A DNA stretch of 40,551 bases from Hyphomicrobiales bacterium (lineage in GTDB: Bacteria > Pseudomonadota > Alphaproteobacteria > Rhizobiales > Beijerinckiaceae), in assembly GCA_028290285.1 (NCBI GenBank), contig JAQGKD010000022.1, positions 1-40,551 on the forward strand, given 5' to 3'. Below are positions 1 to 8,090 of this stretch, piece after piece (position 1 is the stretch's first letter; the number at the start of each line of letters is the position of its first letter). The translations under genes and the position numbers were made by a program. The notes under the pieces are model-generated. The model was not told where the DNA came from and ran no database searches. It saw nothing but the letters and a program-made list of their open reading frames with translations.

Positions 1-1356
1 GCCGAACGAATGAAATGCCATGGGCACCGGGATCGGCACGTTGACGCCGACCATGCCGACCCGAATCTGCTGCGCGAATTCGCGTGCCGCATCGCCGTCG
101 CGCGTGAAGATCGCGGTGCCGTTTCCAAACTCGTGATCGTTGATCATCTTCACGGCGGAATCGAAGCTCGCAGCGCGCACCACGCCGAGCACTGGGCCGA
201 AGATTTCCTCCTTGTAGATGCGCATGTCCGTCGTGACATGGTCGAACAGCGTGCCTCCGAGAAAATAACCGTTCTCGTAGCCCTGCATTTTGAAACCACG
301 GCCGTCGACGACGAGTCTCGCGCCTTCGCTCTCGCCGAGGTCGATATATCCCGTCACCCGCTCGCGGTGCTGGGATGTGACGAGCGGCCCCATCTCGGAA
401 TCCTTGTCCGTACCCGGTCCGATCTTCAGCGCACGCACGCGCGGCTCCAGCCGCTTGACCAGTTCGTTCGCCACGGCATCGCCGACAGGAACGGCGACGG
501 AGATCGACATGCAGCGCTCCCCGGCAGAGCCGTAGGCTGCGCCCATGAGAGCATCGACGGCCTGGTCGAGATCGGCGTCGGGCATGACGATCATGTGGTT
601 CTTGGCGCCGCCCAGCGCCTGGCAGCGTTTCGCCTTCGTCGCAGCAGTCTCGTAGATGTAACGCGCGATAGGAGTGGAACCGACGAAACTCACGCCAGCC
701 ACGCCGGGGTGGTCCAGCAGGGCGTCCACCGCCTCCTTGTCACCGTGGACGACATTGAACACGCCGTCGGGAAGCCCCGCCTCCTTGAGATATTCCGCCA
801 TCAAAAGCGACGCGGAGGGCACGCGCTCCGACGGTTTCAGAATGAAACAATTGCCGCACGCCAGCGCGACAGGAAACATCCACAGCGGCACCATCGCCGG
901 GAAGTTGAATGGCGTAATCCCAGCCACGACCCCGAGCGGCTGGCGCACCGAATAGCTATCGATCTGCGAGCCCACGTTCTCAGTGAATTCGCCCTTGAGC
1001 AGATGCGGCGCGCCCGTCGCAAATTCGACGACCTCGAGCCCGCGCGTGACCTCGCCGACAGCGTCGGAAATAACCTTGCCATGCTCAGCCGTGATCACGG
1101 CAGCCAGAGCATTCGTGTTGTCTTCGAGGAGGCGCAGAAAGCGATTCAGAATGCGCGCCCGCCGCAGAGGAGGCGTCGCCGCCCACGCTGGAAATGCAGC
1201 GGCGGCTGCCATGACAGCCTCGTTCACCTCGGCCGCGCTGGCGAGAGGCAGGCTGCCAGTCTGCTCGCCGGTGGCAGGGTTGAAGACCGCGGAGACACGC
1301 GGGCTGACGCCGCTGACGTGACGCCCGCCGATGAAGTGATGCAGGTTAGTCGCCAT
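1..1356 (-). CDS. mmsA: Methylmalonate-semialdehyde dehydrogenase (CoA-acylating), 3' end outside window
   Basis: NAD-dependent oxidative decarboxylation of (methyl)malonate semialdehyde to propionyl- or acetyl-CoA in valine, myo-inositol or beta-alanine breakdown; cytosolic. The 452 visible codons start at an ATG preceded by GAGGGAGGGG and run off the window edge at FHSFG; the family is about 500 residues, so roughly 45 C-terminal residues are missing. The aldehyde-dehydrogenase fold shows the cofactor-binding [11 protein letters not shown] (147-157), GSTPIA (226-231) and the catalytic cysteine C282 in GSAGERCMS. The glutamate that hydrolytic aldehyde dehydrogenases carry in their ELGGK motif is absent (here ALGGAKNH), as expected for the CoA-acylating subfamily. 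It is divergent from the ligase gene. Family assignment is firm; the physiological pathway cannot be chosen from this window. Confidence 0.95.
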   Translation of the reverse strand, partial: MATNLHHFIGGRHVSGVSPRVSAVFNPATGEQTGSLPLASAAEVNEAVMAAAAAFPAWAATPPLRRARILNRFLRLLEDNTNALAAVITAEHGKVISDAVGEVTRGLEVVEFATGAPHLLKGEFTENVGSQIDSYSVRQPLGVVAGITPFNFPAMVPLWMFPVALACGNCFILKPSERVPSASLLMAEYLKEAGLPDGVFNVVHGDKEAVDALLDHPGVAGVSFVGSTPIARYIYETAATKAKRCQALGGAKNHMIVMPDADLDQAVDALMGAAYGSAGERCMSISVAVPVGDAVANELVKRLEPRVRALKIGPGTDKDSEMGPLVTSQHRERVTGYIDLGESEGARLVVDGRGFKMQGYENGYFLGGTLFDHVTTDMRIYKEEIFGPVLGVVRAASFDSAVKMINDHEFGNGTAIFTRDGDAAREFAQQIRVGMVGVNVPIPVPMAFHSFG

Positions 1357-1566
1357 TGTATCGACCCCTCCCTCTCTTTTCTGGCCGCCCCTTCAGAAGG
1401 CCAGCTGCGCTGGTGCTTCGCTCGGGGCCGGCCCCCCCGCAGGGCTCGGCCACCAGTGTGGAGGCCGATGGATGCTTCGTCCAGTTCAACCCGAAGTGCG
1501 GAGCACGTTTCGAACTTCGCTTGAACTCTCGGGAACCATTCCTCCACCGGAGGCCTAACAAGGCCA

Positions 1567-2697
1567 ATGGCACACACCGACTGGATCAGCGCTGAGATGG
1601 CCCGAGCAGCCCGGAACGCAACGAAAACGCCCAAGACATCGACCATATCGGAACCGGCGGCCGGCGGGTTCGACCTGCCTCTGAACACGATGCCAATGGA
1701 AGCCCGCTCGGCGGAAACGCTGCCGGAGGGCGACGGTTGGCAGTACGAGCCCAAATGGGACGGCTTCAGGTGCCTCGCGTTCAAGTCCGGAGACAAGGTC
1801 CAGCTAAGAGCCAAATCAGGCAAAGGCCTCGACAGGTACTTTCCGGAAATCGTCTCGCTCCTGCGCGACCTTGATGCAGACCGTTTCGTGGCAGACGGGG
1901 AACTCGTGATTGCAATCGGCGGCGAGCTTTCGTTCGATGCCCTCCAGATGAGGCTGCATCCGGCGGCGAGCCGGATCACAAGGCTCTCGGCGGAGACCCC
2001 AGCTCAGCTCATCCTGTTCGACCTGCTGGTTGCACCGGGCGGAGCGGTGTTGATGCACGAACCCCTCAAGCGGCGCCGAAAAGCCCTTGAAACCTTCATG
2101 CGCAAGGCGGCCGTCCGGAACAAGTTGGCGCTTTCTCCATGCACGCTCGACCATGGGCAGGCAGAGCGCTGGCTGGCAGACGCTGGGCACGGACCGACCG
2201 ATGGCGTCGTCGCCAAGCGGCTCGACGGCGTCTACGAGGCCGGCGAAAGGGCGATGGTCAAGGTCAAGCGGCTTCGCACGGCCGATTGCGTGGTCGGCGG
2301 CTTCCGGTACAAGAGCAACAGCCGCGAGGTCGGATCTTTGCTGCTGGGGCTTTACGACGAGTCAGGGAAGCTCCACCATGTCGGATTCACCTCCACCATC
2401 ACGGACGCCGAGCGACCGGAACTGACGCGACGGCTCGAAGCTCTCCGTGCACCGTCGGGCTTCACCGGCACATCTCCGGGCGGTCCCAGCAGATGGAGCA
2501 ATGGACGCAGCGAACAATGGGAAGCGCTCCAGCCCGGGCTTGTCGTCGAAGTTCGCTTCGACCACGTCACCGGACACCGCTTCCGGCACGGCACGAAGCT
2601 GATGCGCTGGCGGCCGGACAAGGCTCCGCGGCAATGCACCTTCGAGCAGATCGAGGCCGTCCCTCGCCTTGAAGATGCCGCGTTAGCAAAGTCTTGA
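1567..2697 (+). CDS. ATP-dependent DNA ligase, LigC / LigD-ligase-domain type
   Basis: Seals DNA nicks using ATP, normally in accessory repair or end joining. All nucleotidyltransferase motifs are present: motif I EPKWDGFR with adenylated lysine K63, the conserved arginine R81 (LRAKSGKG), motif III DGELVI (110-115), motif IIIa LILFDLL (148-154), motif IV DGVVAKR (212-218) and motif V VKVKR (231-235). An OB-fold follows to residue 376 and ends in the usual WRPDK segment. It lacks the polymerase and phosphoesterase domains of full LigD, so it is a stand-alone ligase. The first 40 residues are not conserved; the start is the ATG 13 nt after GGAGG (1549-1553), but ATG 1597 or the ATG opening MPMEARSAE are possible. 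No Ku gene lies nearby. Confidence 0.9.
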   Translation: MAHTDWISAEMARAARNATKTPKTSTISEPAAGGFDLPLNTMPMEARSAETLPEGDGWQYEPKWDGFRCLAFKSGDKVQLRAKSGKGLDRYFPEIVSLLRDLDADRFVADGELVIAIGGELSFDALQMRLHPAASRITRLSAETPAQLILFDLLVAPGGAVLMHEPLKRRRKALETFMRKAAVRNKLALSPCTLDHGQAERWLADAGHGPTDGVVAKRLDGVYEAGERAMVKVKRLRTADCVVGGFRYKSNSREVGSLLLGLYDESGKLHHVGFTSTITDAERPELTRRLEALRAPSGFTGTSPGGPSRWSNGRSEQWEALQPGLVVEVRFDHVTGHRFRHGTKLMRWRPDKAPRQCTFEQIEAVPRLEDAALAKS

Positions 2698-2809
2698 TGG
2701 CACTCTGGGCCGCAACTCACATCTTTGACGGAGATCGTGCATCGATGGCATGTTGCCTTGGTGCTTTCGCAAGAAGATCTGGTCACGACTTATCCCGTTC
2801 GGAGCGACG

Positions 2810-4786
2810 ATGACGAAAATTCCCGAAATGAATCGCCGTTCTGTTCTTGGAACCCTGGCGTTCGGACTTGCCGCATCGGCGGCTCCGGCCATCGCAACCG
2901 CGCAATCACCCGAAGGCAAAGCTGTAGATCTGGACGATTACACGCTCGTCTTCGAAGATAACTTCGAGACCCTGAACCTCAACGACTCCGCAGCGACCGA
3001 CCTCGTCGCGCCGCGCGGCTGGGTCCCGGTCGTGGGGGACGGAGCCAATCCCGGCTCGGAAATCCAGCGATACATCGATCCGCGAAACCCCGCGATGAAG
3101 GGGCACTCACCTTTTTCGGTGAAAGACTCCATACTCTCCATCTCGGCCGAGCCCGCGCCCGCGGATATCGCAGGCCCCGCCCTGAACAATCGAACGCTCA
3201 TCTCGGGCATGATGAATACCCGTGGCTGGTTTCGCCAGCAATACGGCTACATCGAAGCGCGCCTGAAGATGCCGAAAGGCGCCATCGGCAACTGGCCGGC
3301 CTTCTGGGCTTTGTCCGATGCGGGAACGTGGCCGCCCGAGATCGACATCATCGAGCAGGTCAGCACCGATGTTCGCGGCGGCATCCTCACCATCCACACC
3401 ACCGCCTACCCGAATGTCGGCAAGACCCAGCTCGACACGAAAGCCACCGTGCCGGATATGGCGGCCGATTTCCACATCTTCGGGGTCGACTGGCAGCCCG
3501 ACGGCCTCCGCTATTACGTGGATGGCAAGTTCATCATGCAGGTGCGTCCGACCAACGGCCTCGTCTCCGCCGAGGTGACCTCGGGCGGGACGGGCTACAC
3601 GAGCCCTCCCACCGTCAAGATCGTGGGCGGCGGAGGAGATGGCGCAAGCGTGCGGGCCGAAGTCGCCGGCGGCAAGGTGACGCGTCTCGTGATCGACAAT
3701 TCCGGCAAGAACTTCAAGTCCAACCCCACGCTCGCCTTCGAGGGCGCGGGAAGCGGCGCGGCGGCGCGTGTGATCGCGGCGACGGCCGATCCAGCGCTGC
3801 CGATCGACCTGCATACGCCCATGTACCTGATCCTCAACCTCGCCATGGGCGCCCCAGGCTCCTGGCCGGGAGCGACCAACCTCGCCGCATCGGATTTCCC
3901 GCGACGGTTCGAGGTCGACTACGTCCGGGTCTACAAGAAGAAGCTCAAGGCGCCCGCCCTGCTGTCGGGCGTCCAACCCGAAACGATTGCGCTGGCCGAC
4001 CGGATGGCAGCCGTCGGCGCTCCTCTGCGAGCGGACCGGCGCGCGCTGGTCAACGACCTCATCGCGCAACTCAAATCGTGGAAATTGCGATACGACACCG
4101 AGCCGTTCGGCAACGGACGCACGGAGTGGGACACGTCGGCCCGTTCACTATGGCAGTCCCTCGACGCGCTCTATGTCTTCGCGGCCCACGATAAAGGCGC
4201 TGCGCTTGTGAACTGGGTCACGCCAGGCCGGAACGACGGGGCCATGGTGGGCCAACTGACCTTCAACCGCGACCGTGGCTTCGCCTTCCGGGGCCAAAGC
4301 GATCATTACATCGAGACAGGCTTCGCTCTCTCCGGTGCACGGCAGTATCGCCCGCGCGACAACCATCTGGGCATGTGGATCAACGAAGACATTACCAACG
4401 CCTTCCCCGCCCCTGCGATTGGAAGCACGGCCTCGACGATCAGGATCGGCGCGAAGGCTCTGGACTATCAGCTTGCCTCCGCATCGCCCGGCGGCGGGCT
4501 GGCAAAACGCCCCCTGCCCAAGGGACACGTCGTGGCCGCGCGGGGGTACTACAATCAGGTTGCGATGTTCCAGAACGGCGCGATCTGGCACTGCGGATCG
4601 GTCGACGGAAACCAGGCCATTCTCCCCGCCGCAACCGAGACGATGAAGATCGGCACGAACGCACGCGGCATTGAAGGAATCGCCACCGAACTCGGCGTCG
4701 CCCATTGGGGACGCAGGCTCATGCCCGACGAAGCCGCCAAGCTGCACGAGTTGCTGGGAGCCTACCTCGCCGCGCTCAAAGCCTGA
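2810..4786 (+). CDS. Tat-exported GH16 beta-glycanase with inserted repeat module and C-terminal lectin-like domain
   Basis: Predicted endo-beta-1,3/1,4-glycanase (GH16) that would trim an exported polysaccharide in the periplasm or outside. Start chosen at the ATG with GGAG 5 nt upstream; a longer in-frame start at 2750 has no support. A twin-arginine signal (MNRRSVLG, then a hydrophobic stretch to about ATAQS, residue 33) precedes the jelly roll. The catalytic signature is EIDIIE with nucleophile E177, D179 and acid/base E182, after GNWPAFWAL. The fold is interrupted at about 252-327 by a glycine-rich insert of two imperfect repeats (GGTGYTSPPTVKI and SGKNFKSNPTLAF, each followed by G-rich GxGSGA-like residues) and resumes at PIDLHTPMYLILNLAMG. 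Residues from about 385 to 658 look like a concanavalin/LamG-type sandwich. It ends 3 nt from a convergent membrane-protein gene of the same locus, which suggests a role in polysaccharide processing. Exact linkage specificity is unknown. Confidence 0.88.
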   Translation: MTKIPEMNRRSVLGTLAFGLAASAAPAIATAQSPEGKAVDLDDYTLVFEDNFETLNLNDSAATDLVAPRGWVPVVGDGANPGSEIQRYIDPRNPAMKGHSPFSVKDSILSISAEPAPADIAGPALNNRTLISGMMNTRGWFRQQYGYIEARLKMPKGAIGNWPAFWALSDAGTWPPEIDIIEQVSTDVRGGILTIHTTAYPNVGKTQLDTKATVPDMAADFHIFGVDWQPDGLRYYVDGKFIMQVRPTNGLVSAEVTSGGTGYTSPPTVKIVGGGGDGASVRAEVAGGKVTRLVIDNSGKNFKSNPTLAFEGAGSGAAARVIAATADPALPIDLHTPMYLILNLAMGAPGSWPGATNLAASDFPRRFEVDYVRVYKKKLKAPALLSGVQPETIALADRMAAVGAPLRADRRALVNDLIAQLKSWKLRYDTEPFGNGRTEWDTSARSLWQSLDALYVFAAHDKGAALVNWVTPGRNDGAMVGQLTFNRDRGFAFRGQSDHYIETGFALSGARQYRPRDNHLGMWINEDITNAFPAPAIGSTASTIRIGAKALDYQLASASPGGGLAKRPLPKGHVVAARGYYNQVAMFQNGAIWHCGSVDGNQAILPAATETMKIGTNARGIEGIATELGVAHWGRRLMPDEAAKLHELLGAYLAALKA

Positions 4787-4789
4787 GAT

Positions 4790-6325
4790 TCAGGCGCGGG
4801 CGCGCGCCTCGCCCGCAATCTCTCCGGTCTGTTCGATCGCGAAAGAAGCCCTGCGCCGCAGCGCAAAGACACCGACGAGGCAAAGGGGCATCAGCCATGT
4901 GACTCGGGTTTCATAGCGGGGGAAAGGCCCCGACACGGCTCCGCAGATCACGGCATTCGCGAGGACGGCGGCGAAGATGGCCAGCGCAAAAGCCACCGCC
5001 CGACGCTGGTCGTCTGTGTCGCGCCATGATCCCGCCAGAATGCCGATCGTCAGGATCAGCGAGGCGATGGCGGCGAACGAGTCGATCCACGCGATTGCAA
5101 TGTCGGGCAGCTGCGAACTGCAGGCGGCAGGATCCGCGAAGCAGCGGTCGGATCCCGGAAACAGCCGTCCCAAGCTGGAAAATTCCGGGTCGCGGAAGAC
5201 GGCGCTCGTATCCGTGACGTCGTCAACCTGGGTGGTCAGGAGAAGCAGGCCGATATTCCGCAAGCTCGCCTGCAACTGATCCAATGGATAGTGCGTGACC
5301 GCTGACAGGATGAAGCGCTGCTCCTCCGCGATGAGCTTCAACCGCGTCTTCGAATCTGCTGACGCGAACACACCGTTGGGCGACCCCTTGGCCCAGAGAA
5401 AAGCCTGCGAGTCGCTGAGATCCCTGTCTTTGTAGCGGCAGAGCTCGTAGGAATTCTCGTCAGCCGCGCAGGCTACCGCGAGGTACGAGCGTCCCGGCCC
5501 GTCTTCGAGCACGCGCGCCATCAGGAATGGCGGCCGGTGAATGGCGCCCTTCATGACGACGCTTCCCGCGGTCACGTAGACGAACGCGCCGAAGGGCCCA
5601 ATGCAGGCAATTGCGATGAGGGCTGTCACCCGAACTGAAGCCTGCCGGCGGTCCAGCCTCGAAGCCATCAACAGAACCGCTCCGCCTGCGATCGCCGCGG
5701 CGGACATCGAGATGATGTGCGTGGAGTGGGCGAGCGAGCAAAATGCGATGAACAGGCCGAGCCAGATGCAGGTCCACCGCGAAAGCCTGTCGGGAAACAC
5801 CAGCAGAAGGAGGACGGCCACGATTCCGAGGCCGGTAAAAAGGTCCGGCATCATGTACCCGATGTAAAGCGGAAGCGTACTGAACGCCGCGAGCGCGACG
5901 ATGAACGACCCGTATACGAGGTTGACGCGTTCGGGCGCGATCACGGTCGCAAGAAGATCCACGAGCAACGCTGCGACCAGCGCCTGAACTACGATCACGA
6001 GCCAAAACGTGCCTATGGTCGCCAGCAGAAAGAGATAGAATGAGTAATAGGGAGAGCGAGCGGCGGCCACGCTCAATGCGCGATGCATTCGTTCCTGCGA
6101 CGCGTCGGCGGTCATGGGTGTCTGCGTTTCACCCATCAGATCGCTTTCGCCCTGACCGGCATGCGTGAGGCCGAGCTTTTCAGCAATCGTGCCACCGAGA
6201 ACGATATAGGCCTTTGTGTCGGCGAACAGAGCCGGCTTGCCATTTGCAAATGGCAGGATGAGAAGAACGAGCATTCCCAGGGCAATTCTCGTCAGCCTGA
6301 CGCGTCGTGACACATTAAACCTCAT
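4790..6325 (-). CDS. Large polytopic membrane protein, third gene of a Gtr-like cassette
   Basis: Unrecognised 511-residue inner-membrane protein with about ten hydrophobic segments (first at about 13-28) and a large hydrophilic, presumably periplasmic, section around 260-370 containing two cysteines close together (AVACAADENSYELCRYKD) and two more near 405-415. The first exported loop carries FADTKAY, an acidic position resembling those of GT-C glycosyltransferases, but I cannot assign that family with certainty. Start is the ATG 9 nt after GGAGG; an upstream in-frame TTG at 6349 is less likely. It lies 20 nt downstream of the GtrA gene in one transcript with the GtrB-like gene. Inference: in Gtr systems the third gene is a serotype-specific transferase that moves the lipid-linked sugar onto the glycan, and this protein has the right place and topology. 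Confidence 0.7.
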   Translation of the reverse strand: MRFNVSRRVRLTRIALGMLVLLILPFANGKPALFADTKAYIVLGGTIAEKLGLTHAGQGESDLMGETQTPMTADASQERMHRALSVAAARSPYYSFYLFLLATIGTFWLVIVVQALVAALLVDLLATVIAPERVNLVYGSFIVALAAFSTLPLYIGYMMPDLFTGLGIVAVLLLLVFPDRLSRWTCIWLGLFIAFCSLAHSTHIISMSAAAIAGGAVLLMASRLDRRQASVRVTALIAIACIGPFGAFVYVTAGSVVMKGAIHRPPFLMARVLEDGPGRSYLAVACAADENSYELCRYKDRDLSDSQAFLWAKGSPNGVFASADSKTRLKLIAEEQRFILSAVTHYPLDQLQASLRNIGLLLLTTQVDDVTDTSAVFRDPEFSSLGRLFPGSDRCFADPAACSSQLPDIAIAWIDSFAAIASLILTIGILAGSWRDTDDQRRAVAFALAIFAAVLANAVICGAVSGPFPRYETRVTWLMPLCLVGVFALRRRASFAIEQTGEIAGEARARA

Positions 6326-6345
6326 CGCTGAGAGCCTCCGGCTGT

Positions 6346-6783
6346 TCAACCCAGATCATGTTTGCCCGCGCCCCCGAACACGAGCAGGCGCGCCCCGGCA
6401 AAATTCACCGCAAGCCCGACTGCCGATCCGACGACGAGTGCCGGAAGCGGGGTCATCCAGTCATAGAGGCGCAGCAGCGCCGTATAGACACCGAAGTTGC
6501 AGGCGAAGCCAACCGCCTGCACCCCGAAATAGGCAGCCAGCGATGTGCGGATGGGCTTTCGGGCCACATGAGAAAAGGCCCACATTCGGTTTAGGGCATA
6601 GGTGAACGCAATCGCCAGGGGCGCGGAGATCGCGCGCGAATAGATAGGATTGAGATGAAGAGCCGTGGTGCAAAGCAGGAGGATGCCAGCGTCGGCGAAA
6701 AAACCTCCCCCGCCGACAACGCAGAACCTCAGGAACGTCGCCGCCTCGCGCCGCAGCCTCTCATCCTTGACGTGATCGCGCAT
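6346..6783 (-). CDS. GtrA-family polyprenyl-phosphate-sugar flippase
   Basis: 145-residue, four-helix inner-membrane protein of the GtrA/DPMS family, thought to flip undecaprenyl-phosphate-linked hexose to the periplasmic face. Family features are FLRFCVVGGGGFFADAGILLL (first helix, residues 18 onward), YALNRMWAF (51-59, the usual N-R-x-W/F-F motif between helices 2 and 3) and a final helix beginning VVGSAVGLAVNF and ending in RLLVF. The ATG overlaps the TGA of the glycosyltransferase gene as ATGA, so translation is coupled. Earlier in-frame starts would lie inside the glycosyltransferase gene and are rejected. It is followed after 20 nt by the polytopic membrane protein. Confidence 0.88.
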   Translation of the reverse strand: MRDHVKDERLRREAATFLRFCVVGGGGFFADAGILLLCTTALHLNPIYSRAISAPLAIAFTYALNRMWAFSHVARKPIRTSLAAYFGVQAVGFACNFGVYTALLRLYDWMTPLPALVVGSAVGLAVNFAGARLLVFGGAGKHDLG

Positions 6784-7766
6784 CAGGGTGCCGACTTCAA
6801 GACTGACAGGTAAAGCAGCCGCTTCAACTCCTGTCTCGTGCGCGTGATCATTTGCAGGATCAGGCCCACGGAGAAGCTGAGCATTCCCAGGATGACAAGC
6901 CCTACGCTCAGGACCGCAGTCGGCAACCGCGGGACAAGGCCGGTCTCGATGTAGGTTGTGATGAGCGGGATGCTGATGAGGAACGCTGCCAGCACTGCGC
7001 ACAGACCGATCAAGCCGAAAAACTGAAAGGGCCGCTCGTCCTTCACGAGCCGCAGGATCAGCATCAGGATTCGATAGCCGTCACTGTATGTGCGAAGCTT
7101 GCTGACCGAGCCCTCAGGCCTCTCGCTGTACGCGGTCATGATCTCGCAGCAGGGCATGCGAAGCTCGAGCGCATGAACCGCGATTTCCGTCTCGGTCTCG
7201 AAGCCGCTCGACATGGCCGGAAAGCTTTTCACGAAGCGCCTGGAAAGCACCTTGTAGCCCGACAGCATATCCGTGAAGTGACGCCCGAAGATCGTGCGCA
7301 CGATCGAGGTGAGAAGCCAGTTGCCGAAACGATGGCCCGGGCGATACGCCTCGGCTGCGGTCGAGTGCCGTGCTCCGTTGACGAAATCGAGGTCGTCGTC
7401 GAGGAGCTTCTGGATCATCTCCGGCGCTTTTGCCGCCTCGTAGGTCGCATCGCCGTCCACGATGACGAAGGCGTCCGCCTCCACGTCCGCGAACATGCGC
7501 CGCACCACGTTCCCCTTTCCGCGCCGCGTCTCATGACGAACGATAGCCCCGGCCGCAGCGGCAACTTCGCTGGTGCCATCCGTCGAATTATTGTCGTAGA
7601 CGTAGATGCGCGCATCCGGCAAAGCCGCCCGGAACGATGTGACGACGTCCCCGATCGTCAAGGCCTCGTTGTAGCAGGGCACGAGCACGGCGATGCTCGC
7701 TCGGTCCAAGCCGAAGGTCTTGGCAGGAAACTGATTTTCGAGCACGCCATTCTCCATCGCTGTCAT
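6783..7766 (-). CDS. GT2 glycosyltransferase, dolichol-phosphate-mannose-synthase / GtrB type
   Basis: Membrane-bound family-2 glycosyltransferase expected to move a hexose from a nucleotide sugar onto undecaprenyl phosphate at the cytoplasmic face. The GT-A fold opens with VLVPCYNEALTIGDVV; the nucleotide-binding DNNSTDGT is at 58-65, the metal-binding DGD at 104-106 and the acceptor-site region MLSGYKVLSRRFVKSF further on. Two C-terminal transmembrane helices (around 242-265 and 275-300) match GtrB and prokaryotic DPM1-like enzymes. Start chosen at ATG 7766 (MTAMEN) with GAGGCG 7 nt upstream rather than 27 codons earlier. First gene of a tightly packed operon with GtrA and the polytopic protein, transcribed away from the polymerase gene across a 324-nt gap. 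The sugar transferred cannot be deduced. Confidence 0.88.
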   Translation of the reverse strand: MTAMENGVLENQFPAKTFGLDRASIAVLVPCYNEALTIGDVVTSFRAALPDARIYVYDNNSTDGTSEVAAAAGAIVRHETRRGKGNVVRRMFADVEADAFVIVDGDATYEAAKAPEMIQKLLDDDLDFVNGARHSTAAEAYRPGHRFGNWLLTSIVRTIFGRHFTDMLSGYKVLSRRFVKSFPAMSSGFETETEIAVHALELRMPCCEIMTAYSERPEGSVSKLRTYSDGYRILMLILRLVKDERPFQFFGLIGLCAVLAAFLISIPLITTYIETGLVPRLPTAVLSVGLVILGMLSFSVGLILQMITRTRQELKRLLYLSVLKSAP

Positions 7767-8090
7767 CAGATCGCCTCGAATGGTGGTTTCATGGGCTCGA
7801 AACATCTGGCACGCACGAACTGGTCGAGTGTATGCCGGTCTTAGCACTCAGTTAGATGGATCATCAACTGTTTGAGCAAGTTGAATAAAGTCGTGCTTAA
7901 TGCGCATCATTTATGATACGACGCCGTTCACGCGTGAGCTGGGCAAAAAGCCTCAGCTTTGCCTTGAAGGCCACATCTCTTCTCGAGCTTTACTATGTTC
8001 AACGGTCTGGAATGTGCAGCATCTACCGACCTGTGATAGCCTTCTACCGATCGGGTAAGACGTTATGAGCTGTGCCGACTGGAGCCGGGT
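7767..8090. promoter_or_regulatory. Divergent intergenic region with three inverted repeats
   Basis: A 324-nt gap between the leftward glycosyltransferase operon and the rightward polymerase gene, visibly richer in A+T than its flanks, so it should hold both promoters. Three inverted repeats are seen: TCAACT-N9-AGTTGA at 7864-7884, ATCAT-TT-ATGAT at 7906-7917 and the perfect palindrome TCACGCGTGA at 7928-7937. They cluster within 75 nt and could be operator sites. I could not fix a convincing -35/-10 pair for either direction. The polymerase start is preceded by GGAGCC. No small gene is apparent. Confidence 0.4.

Noticed and set aside
10..1524. Plus-strand open frame of 504 codons
   Set aside because: It lies opposite mmsA, which has full aldehyde-dehydrogenase motifs; the antisense product is rich in H, R and D with no family pattern, typical of GC-rich shadow frames.
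3563..3790. Frameshift or assembly error in the GH16 gene
   Set aside because: The frame stays open, codon use is unchanged and the GH16 fold resumes in the same frame after the insert.
3107..4069. Minus-strand open frame of 320 codons opposite the GH16 gene
   Set aside because: Shadow of the GH16 gene, whose catalytic and Tat motifs are intact; no ribosome-binding site or domain seen.
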